From: Acidobacteriota bacterium
Lineage (GTDB): Bacteria > Acidobacteriota > Blastocatellia > Pyrinomonadales > Pyrinomonadaceae
Reading direction: 5' to 3'
Length of the DNA stretch: 15,799 nt
Assembly (NCBI GenBank): GCA_013140875.1
Contig: JABFSB010000382.1
Coordinates: forward strand, 1-15,799
Made by a program: the position numbers and the translations under genes. Position 1 is the stretch's first letter, and each line of letters begins with the position of its first letter. A model generated the notes under the pieces. The model was not told where the DNA came from and ran no database searches. It worked only from the letters and a program-made list of their open reading frames with translations. Of the stretch, positions 6,471 through 12,008 are shown in pieces.

Positions 6471-6574
6471 CCTCCGCGTCCTCTGCGAAAAAATCTCAGC
6501 GTACTCTGCGTTGAATAAATGATTTCGGCCGACTCAACGCAGGGTTCGCGGAGGTCTCGCAGAGGGACGCAGAG
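6471..6574. repeat. Dispersed inverted repeat between dnaE2 and umuC (CTCCGCG family, copy B)
   Basis: Arms about 6471-6514 and 6534-6574 are imperfectly complementary (CCTCCGCGTCCTCTGCG and CGCAGAGGGACGCAGAG, with TCTGCGTTGA facing TCAACGCAG). It is related to the leader repeat at 741-841. It fills almost the whole dnaE2-umuC gap, starting 6 nt beyond the dnaE2 stop. In the operon transcript it would form a long hairpin just before umuC. It could attenuate umuC or stabilise the upstream message. Confidence 0.75.
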
Positions 6575-6579
6575 AAAAC

Positions 6580-9500
6580 TTATCTGAAATTGTGCGATAC
6601 AACTTCCGTCGTTACTTCCTTTAACGCCGTGAAATGCATAGCTTTCAGCATTCCGCGTTCCTCGAAGATTCCTTTTATGATGAGGAAATCGTTTTGATTT
6701 ATCACCGCTCGATACTTCTCGAAAACATCTGGCATAACTACGAAATTCGAAAAACCGGTCTCGTCCTCGAGCGTGATAAAAACCACATTGTTCGCTGTCA
6801 TCGGCCGCTGGCGAATGATCACCGCACCGGCGGCGGAAACGATCTGTCCCTTCTTTAAGTTAAGTGTTTGCTCGGCGGACAGGATGCCGCGTTTGTTCAT
6901 TTCTTCGCGGAAAAAAGCCATCGGATGTTTGCCGATGGAAATGCCGGTCTTGCGAAGATCGGCATCCACAAGCTGAAGGCCTTCCATTCTCTTAAGAAAT
7001 GCGGATTGCGGATTGCGGATTGCGGATTCTAAAGGCGGCTGTGCCGCTCTATTTGCGGAAAAGCTTCGCTTTTCCGAGGTTTGGGAAAAATGATCTGCGG
7101 CTGTGCCGCCGACATCGAACAAACTTCCTTTTGGCTGGATGGCTAATTCCGATTGCCACAACGCCTCGCGACGATGGACCGTGTTGTCGAAATTCAAAGC
7201 ACCGGCCAGGCTCAGTGCTCGTATCTCACGTTTATTTATTGCCGGGACCCGATCGATCAGGTCGGCTATGCTGGTGTATGGGCCGGGGCCGCACTCATTG
7301 CCGAAGCCCGCGCGTAATGAGCTGTTGAATTCTACGCCCTTACTAACGTGCGGGCTTCTGCATTTCAGATCTCTCTCGGCAACTATTGCCTCGGCGATCT
7401 CTTTTCTAAGTCCGCGTACAAAGTTTAGTCCGACCCGTACAAGCTTTTCGCGTTCATTAAGAATTCCATCACTTCCGGCACCGATTTCTATTTCTTCGAT
7501 CGTGAAAAGATACTGAGACTTATTTATATCAAGCGGCAAAAAATGCAGTCCGTGCCGCTGCGCATCTTTGACCAGCGTGGCTGCGGAATAAAATCCGAGC
7601 GGATAATTATTGAACATCGCGGTCATGAACGCGGCCCGGTAATGGACCATAAAATAGGCCGAAGCATATGCGAGCAGGGCAAAGCTGTAGGCGTGCGATT
7701 CCGGGAAGCCGTAATTTGAAAAGGCCAGGACGCATTGAACGATATTTTCCTGTACTTCAGGATCGATATTGTTTCTGGTCATTCCTCGTTTAAGGTTTTC
7801 GGCGATGCTTTTCAGTTTTACGTCGGGACGTTTAAATCCCATTGCTCGTCTCAACTCTTCGGCTTCCGACCCGCTGAAACCGGCCAGGTCCATCGAGATT
7901 TTCAGCAGCTGTTCCTGGAACAACGGCACCCCAAGAGTGCGTTCCAGATTTTCTTCCAGACTTGGATGTAAGTAAGTGATCTTTTCCAAACCTTGCCGCC
8001 TTTTCACATAAGAACTGAGCATGTTTCCCGCGATCGGCCCGGGTCGGATGATCGCTACCTGCACGACGATGTCGTAAAACTTTGTCGGCTTGGTTTTTGG
8101 TAAGAATGCTATCTGGGCCCGGCTTTCTACCTGAAACATTCCGACCGTGTCGGCGTTTTGCAGAGCTTCGAAAACCTTGTCGTCGTCGGTCGGAAGTTTG
8201 TAAAGGTCGAGGTCTTCGTTGTGATGCTCGCGTATCAGCGTTATCGAATCGCGGAGCACCGCCATCATGCCCAAACCGAGCAGATCGATCTTTACTATCT
8301 TTAACGCCTCGCAATCATCCTTGTCCCACTGCACGATACTGCGGTTTTCCATCGATGCCGGTTCGATCGGAACGATTCCGTCCAACAGATTTTTCGATAT
8401 GACCATGCCACCGGAATGCTGACCGAGATGTCGCGGAAAATCGAGTATACGGTTGTACATCTCGGTAAATTTTTGAAGCCTTCGATCATCGCCAGGATCA
8501 AAGCCTTGTTCTCTCAAACGGCGGTTTAGCTCTTCGCCCTTAAAAGTTTCGTAGTAAGAATTTATTTTCGAGAGTTTGCCCAGCACGTCATCGCCAAAAC
8601 CGAAGGTTTTGCCAACCTCGCGAATGGCCGATTTGCCGCGATATGAAATTACATTGGCGGTCATGGCCGCTTCGCGTCTTCCGTACACGCCATAAACGTG
8701 CTGAATTACTTTTTCCCGATCGTCGCCGGACGGCAGATCAATATCGATGTCCGGGTATTGTTCGTATTTTTCAGACAGAAAACGCTCGAAAAGTAGTTTA
8801 TTCTTTATGGGCTCGACCGCGGTTATGCCAAGTGCGAAGCAGACGACGGAATTCGCTGCGGATCCTCGGCCTTGCGAGAGGATCTTTTCTTTTTTACAAA
8901 AATCGGATATGTCGGAAACGGTAAGAAAATAGCCGGCAAGGCCCTTCATCTCAATCACCCGCAGTTCTTTTTCAAGACGTGCCGGAACCTCATCCTTAAT
9001 AACTTGATCTTTATCTCGATACATTATCCGGGCACTTTCTTCAGTCCTTTTCTTTAGGAACGAGTTCATCGTTTCTCCGGACGGAACGTCATATTGAGGA
9101 AAAGTGTAGGACAGCTCATCCATCGAAAACTTGACCCTTGAAGCGATCTCGACCGTCGTATCTATTGCTTCCGCATAATCCTCAAAAAGTCCGAGCATTT
9201 CTTTTTCGGATTTTAAATACCGCTCGTTGTTTTCCGATAGCAGCTTGCCGGCGTCATAAATTGTGCAATGGTTTTTGATGCAGGTGAAAACGTCGAAAAG
9301 CTCGCGATCGGACCGGTCGGCATAGTATGCTCCGTTTGAAGCAAAATACGGGATGTGAAGCTTGTGAGAAAGTGCCAGCAATGATTGGTTTATATATTCC
9401 TGATTTCTTAGATTATGACGCTGCAGCTCTATATAAAGCCGGTCTTCGAACACGTATTTCAGCCAGGCAATGTCGATCTGTCCGCAGCCGTTCTTTATGC

Positions 9501-9891
9501 TGTTGGGAATAAATCCATCAGCTCCGCCGTTAAAACAAAGCAGGCCTGATGAGTGGTTTTCAATGTCCTCGCGAGTGGCAAAATGCTCGCCTTTTTTATT
9601 TCGAAGTTTGATCGTAGTGATGAGTTTTGAAAGATTTTGATAACCCTTCAAATTCATCGGCACAAGTGGCAAAGCACTGCCGTCTTTCATCGTTATCTCG
9701 GCCCCGACGATCGGTTTAATGCCCTGGGCTTTTGCCTCGAAATGAAAACGAACTGCACCGGCCACAGTGTCGCGATCGAGCAAGGCGGCGCCTTGCATTC
9801 CCAATTCGGCCGCCCGCTGTGCCAACCGCTGCGGCAGCGAGCCGGAGGAAAGAAAGCTGAACGCCGATCGTGTGTGTAATTCGTAGAACAT
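6580..9891 (-). CDS. dnaE2: Error-prone DNA polymerase III alpha-type, DnaE2
   Basis: DnaE2 (ImuC) is the polymerase of the ImuA-ImuB-DnaE2 mutasome. The 1103-residue protein has the order PHP domain (1 to about 210), C-family palm and fingers, helix-hairpin-helix region, and OB fold (about 1000-1090). The catalytic acids are intact: PDIDID (D381, D383) and VKIDLLGLG (D536). SQGRGSAANSVV is conserved. The OB fold has RQRPMTANNVVFITLEDETG, which marks DnaE2 rather than DnaE1. PHP metal ligands are degraded: HxH reads HTR (6-8), DHD reads DRD (39-41), and the expected NDVH region reads SNGAY. Two non-conserved segments are built from repeats: residues about 843-865 and about 928-964. The gene follows imuB by 65 nt. 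No clear Shine-Dalgarno precedes the ATG. Confidence 0.95.
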   Translation of the reverse strand: MFYELHTRSAFSFLSSGSLPQRLAQRAAELGMQGAALLDRDTVAGAVRFHFEAKAQGIKPIVGAEITMKDGSALPLVPMNLKGYQNLSKLITTIKLRNKKGEHFATREDIENHSSGLLCFNGGADGFIPNSIKNGCGQIDIAWLKYVFEDRLYIELQRHNLRNQEYINQSLLALSHKLHIPYFASNGAYYADRSDRELFDVFTCIKNHCTIYDAGKLLSENNERYLKSEKEMLGLFEDYAEAIDTTVEIASRVKFSMDELSYTFPQYDVPSGETMNSFLKKRTEESARIMYRDKDQVIKDEVPARLEKELRVIEMKGLAGYFLTVSDISDFCKKEKILSQGRGSAANSVVCFALGITAVEPIKNKLLFERFLSEKYEQYPDIDIDLPSGDDREKVIQHVYGVYGRREAAMTANVISYRGKSAIREVGKTFGFGDDVLGKLSKINSYYETFKGEELNRRLREQGFDPGDDRRLQKFTEMYNRILDFPRHLGQHSGGMVISKNLLDGIVPIEPASMENRSIVQWDKDDCEALKIVKIDLLGLGMMAVLRDSITLIREHHNEDLDLYKLPTDDDKVFEALQNADTVGMFQVESRAQIAFLPKTKPTKFYDIVVQVAIIRPGPIAGNMLSSYVKRRQGLEKITYLHPSLEENLERTLGVPLFQEQLLKISMDLAGFSGSEAEELRRAMGFKRPDVKLKSIAENLKRGMTRNNIDPEVQENIVQCVLAFSNYGFPESHAYSFALLAYASAYFMVHYRAAFMTAMFNNYPLGFYSAATLVKDAQRHGLHFLPLDINKSQYLFTIEEIEIGAGSDGILNEREKLVRVGLNFVRGLRKEIAEAIVAERDLKCRSPHVSKGVEFNSSLRAGFGNECGPGPYTSIADLIDRVPAINKREIRALSLAGALNFDNTVHRREALWQSELAIQPKGSLFDVGGTAADHFSQTSEKRSFSANRAAQPPLESAIRNPQSAFLKRMEGLQLVDADLRKTGISIGKHPMAFFREEMNKRGILSAEQTLNLKKGQIVSAAGAVIIRQRPMTANNVVFITLEDETGFSNFVVMPDVFEKYRAVINQNDFLIIKGIFEERGMLKAMHFTALKEVTTEVVSHNFR
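7001..7028. repeat. Tandem (GCGGATT)x4 inside dnaE2
   Basis: Four perfect 7-bp units. On the coding strand they read AATCCGC and give the peptide ESAIRNPQSAF in the linker before the OB fold. Because 7 is not a multiple of 3, adding or losing one unit would shift the dnaE2 frame, so this is a possible slippage site in the gene. Confidence 0.9.
7034..7110. repeat. Cluster of small palindromes inside dnaE2 linker
   Basis: GCGGCTGTGCCGC occurs twice (near 7035-7047 and 7097-7109). Each is a palindrome with a TGT loop. Between them lies GGAAAAGC-TTC-GCTTTTCC (7057-7075), a perfect 8-bp stem. Together with the adjacent tandem array they make up the non-conserved dnaE2 residues from about 928 to 964. 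They probably represent nested insertions of small palindromic elements in a linker that tolerates them. Confidence 0.75.
7298..7363. repeat. Paired 30-nt unit inside dnaE2 coding sequence
   Basis: 7334-7363 is identical over all 30 nt to the intergenic copy at 5070-5099. A shorter, more diverged inverted partner lies at about 7298-7320 (GAAGCCCGCGCG). On the dnaE2 strand the pair encodes KCRSPHVSKGVEFNSSLRAG and following residues, between AIVAERD and PYTSIADLIDRV. These two segments are normally close together in DnaE2. The chosen frame avoids the TAG and TAA triplets present in the unit. Confidence 0.85.
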
Positions 9892-9904
9892 AGTTGATCA
9901 CACG

Positions 9905-9945
9905 CTGAAATCCGAGATTTGAGATCTAAAGATTTGAAATGCAAT
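9905..9945. repeat. GATTTGA-type degenerate repeat between imuB and dnaE2
   Basis: The 65-nt gap holds GAAATCCGAGATTTGAGATC followed by TAAAGATTTGAAATGC, an imperfect repetition of a GATTTGA/GAAATC unit. Similar AT-rich strings recur as intergenic repeats in many genomes with this repeat style. No promoter was found here, so dnaE2 is probably transcribed through from imuB. Confidence 0.4.
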
Positions 9946-9956
9946 ATCAGAACCGT

Positions 9957-11213
9957 CTAGTCATACTCTCCGATCAATGACCATTTATCACCGTCCCGGC
10001 ACAGCCTATACACACCGCTGTCTTCCACTTCGATATCCCATTCCTGATTGCTCCAGGGGCGGTTCCACCAGTAGGAATTTTTCTTCCAAACGCCGCTATA
10101 TTTGTTTACCCGGCCGCTGAAACGCGAGGTTTTTATAAACAGCAGACGTTTATTTTCGACCGTGACGCCGGCCGGAAGCGGTGGGCGAAAATAGTAAAAC
10201 GCAGCGGTCAGGGTTTCGGATTTGATCTCGATCTTTTCGCGACCTCGCGGTAATTGTTCGGGGTCGAGGGAAAAGGCTTCCGACAACCTTTGATCGACCA
10301 GCGTTGGCACGCCGACATTATCTTCCCCGACCAGTTTTTTGAGTTTGTTGACGGTCAGCAAAAGACTTTCCGGTTCGGGACGCGAGACGGAGTAAAGGCC
10401 GCGTTGATCGGGACGAGGTTTTGTGAAATGAGAAACTATGCGGACGGAAACAATCTCGGATTCCGGCGGGTCAAGGGCTATGCGTAAGTTTACAAGCTTT
10501 AACCAAAACGCTTTCTCCAGCGTCGGGAAAGAGGTTTTTATCTCATATGTTTTTTCTTCCTTTTTCCGCAGCCCGAGAGAAATATCAAGCTGCTCGGTGC
10601 TCAGGGCCGAATAGGAGATTTGAGCGAAAAGCTTATCTAAACCATGATTGGCGATGAAGATAAGCTGTTCAAAATCCTCAACCGGAAAATCCAGATCGAA
10701 AACCCAAGTCAGGCTGCTTTCTTTAACATTCGGCGTCAAAATACGGCAGCCTTTTTGCTCGATTAGATCGATGATTTCTCTGAATGTTTGGCCGTAGCGA
10801 CCGATCAGATCATTAGTCGGAACCTGCCGCAGATCATCGACATTATGTAAGCCGAGGTCGCTGAAGATATTCAGCGTGTCGGGATCGATCTCTAGTTCCT
10901 GCAATGGAAGTTGTGAGAATTTATCAAGTGATACATCATTGCCGTTGTAGTTTTGGCGTGCCAACAAGATCGCACTGTCGGCAGATTCGGCAACCGCAAC
11001 GTTCGCCGTCACGCGGGCTTTTCGCAGTGCCTGATCTATTTTTCGAGCGATCTCATCCGCATCGCCCATCAGTTTTTCAAGCCCGCTTACATCGAACAGC
11101 ACGCCGTCCTCCAGCGTTTCAATACCGAAAGAAAATTCTTGTGCGACGGACAGCAAAACCGCTTTGTCCCTTTTCGCATCCACTGAAATTATGCAGGCGT
11201 GCAGTTTAGGCAT
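9957..11213 (-). CDS. imuB: ImuB, inactive Y-family polymerase homologue (short N-terminus)
   Basis: ImuB is the adaptor of the mutasome, linking DnaE2 to the sliding clamp and to ImuA. This 418-residue protein contains ETLEDGVLFDVSGLEKLMG near 32-50, which aligns with the YSIDEAFLDVTG region of active Y-family polymerases. The catalytic Glu is Gly here (D36-G37). The usual 70-80 residues before this segment, which hold the first catalytic Asp, appear to be missing. The linker LPLQELEIDPDTLN...LGLHNVDDL follows. The C-terminus has the ImuB signature WWNRPWSNQEWDIEV ... GVYRLCRDGDKWSLIGEYD. No QxxLF-type clamp motif was recognised with confidence. It starts 14 nt after imuA ends, so the two are surely co-transcribed. 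A longer upstream start is not available because imuA lies directly before it. Confidence 0.9.
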   Translation of the reverse strand: MPKLHACIISVDAKRDKAVLLSVAQEFSFGIETLEDGVLFDVSGLEKLMGDADEIARKIDQALRKARVTANVAVAESADSAILLARQNYNGNDVSLDKFSQLPLQELEIDPDTLNIFSDLGLHNVDDLRQVPTNDLIGRYGQTFREIIDLIEQKGCRILTPNVKESSLTWVFDLDFPVEDFEQLIFIANHGLDKLFAQISYSALSTEQLDISLGLRKKEEKTYEIKTSFPTLEKAFWLKLVNLRIALDPPESEIVSVRIVSHFTKPRPDQRGLYSVSRPEPESLLLTVNKLKKLVGEDNVGVPTLVDQRLSEAFSLDPEQLPRGREKIEIKSETLTAAFYYFRPPLPAGVTVENKRLLFIKTSRFSGRVNKYSGVWKKNSYWWNRPWSNQEWDIEVEDSGVYRLCRDGDKWSLIGEYD

Positions 11214-11227
11214 AAGTTAGGCAACGA

Positions 11228-11887
11228 TCAAATATCCTCGTAATCGAACTCGATCTTCGTCAAAAACGGCTTTCCGTAAAATTCTTTTCGCGAATGCATA
11301 TTCAGCCAAAACGCTTCCAGCAGTTTGTGACGGCCTTGGCCGAGCCAGGTGACCCGTTCGCGTGTGAGCGTGAATGCCTGTTGTGAGGCCGAACCCGTCA
11401 CCGGTTCCTCGGAGGTGACGAGAATGATAGTCGGCGTTTCCTTTATCCGTGTGCGGTAGCGGTACCAGTAAGTTTTTGGCACCATCCGTAACTTGTGTTT
11501 GGGCAGGCCGTTCAGGTTCAGCCATACGGCCCCGAAGCCTTTCGCCTGCACCAGATAATCGGCCGCCATGAACGCTTTTTCGATGTCGCCGCCGCACCGC
11601 ACCCATAAAAGATTTTCAAGCTCGACGCCCGACGCAACCGCCGAATACGGGTCAAACCCGCCGCTCGAATCCACCACCGCGCAAACCTCGCCCGCCCGCG
11701 TCAATTTTCCCAGTAAAGACAGCAGCAAACTCGTCTTTCCCGAACTCGGCCCGCCCGCGATCTCAGCCAACGTGCCTCTGGTAAATGCCAGTCCGGCTGA
11801 TTCGAGTAAAATTTCCTCCGAGTGTTTCCTTTCCTCTTTTAAGTGGGTCAGGGTTTTTACTAAACTCAGATTTCGCATTTCAATCAC
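11228..11887 (-). CDS. imuA: ImuA, RecA-like mutasome protein
   Basis: ImuA is a RecA-fold partner of ImuB needed for DnaE2-dependent induced mutagenesis. The 219-residue product has a Walker A motif GGPSSGKTS (45-53, K51, T52). The strand where Walker B should end in Asp reads AVWLNLNGLP (120-129), with Asn at 124, so ATP hydrolysis may be weak or absent. The strand DSSGGFDP (73-80) matches the RecA-like VD...FDP segment after Walker A. Two starts are possible: GTG at 11887 or ATG at 11878, neither with a strong ribosome site. It is the first gene of the cluster and lies 10-30 nt downstream of a strong promoter. Identity rests on the RecA-like sequence and its place before imuB. Confidence 0.88.
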   Translation of the reverse strand: MIEMRNLSLVKTLTHLKEERKHSEEILLESAGLAFTRGTLAEIAGGPSSGKTSLLLSLLGKLTRAGEVCAVVDSSGGFDPYSAVASGVELENLLWVRCGGDIEKAFMAADYLVQAKGFGAVWLNLNGLPKHKLRMVPKTYWYRYRTRIKETPTIILVTSEEPVTGSASQQAFTLTRERVTWLGQGRHKLLEAFWLNMHSRKEFYGKPFLTKIEFDYEDI

Positions 11888-11908
11888 TCAAATCGTGCTG
11901 AGATTAAG

Positions 11909-11938
11909 AATATATTGCATCAATGAAACGATTGTCAA
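11909..11938 (-). promoter_or_regulatory. Sigma70-like promoter of the imuA-imuB-dnaE2(-umuC) unit
   Basis: On the minus strand a perfect TTGACA (11938-11933), an 18-nt spacer and TATATT (11914-11909). Initiation near 11902 would leave a leader of only about 15-25 nt before imuA. Within the promoter, CATTGAC and CATTGAT are spaced 15 nt apart and could be an operator. No E. coli-type CTGT-N8-ACAG, Gram-positive GAAC-N4-GTTC or alphaproteobacterial GTTC-N7-GTTC LexA box was found. Confidence 0.75.
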
Positions 11939-11955
11939 TGTGATTTTTACACAAA

Positions 11956-11983
11956 AAAGAGACGGTCGTTAAGCCGTCTCTTT
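11956..11983 (-). terminator. Intrinsic terminator of the TonB-receptor gene
   Basis: A perfect 10-bp stem, AAAGAGACGG and CCGTCTCTTT, with an 8-nt loop. On the minus strand it is followed by a T-rich run (TTTTTTGTG). It lies 26 nt beyond the receptor stop and just upstream of the imuA promoter, so it insulates the mutasome genes from read-through. Confidence 0.9.
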
Positions 11984-12008
11984 AACATAAGTGTTGTAAC
12001 TATTGGGA

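Noticed and set aside
7001..7028. CRISPR array
   Set aside because: Units are 7 bp without spacers and lie inside dnaE2; no array of 25-40 bp repeats with unique spacers exists in the window.
9957..11213. imuB as a pseudogene or decayed polymerase
   Set aside because: The frame is intact, its C-terminal ImuB signature is conserved, and it is tightly spaced in the operon; loss of catalytic residues is normal for ImuB.
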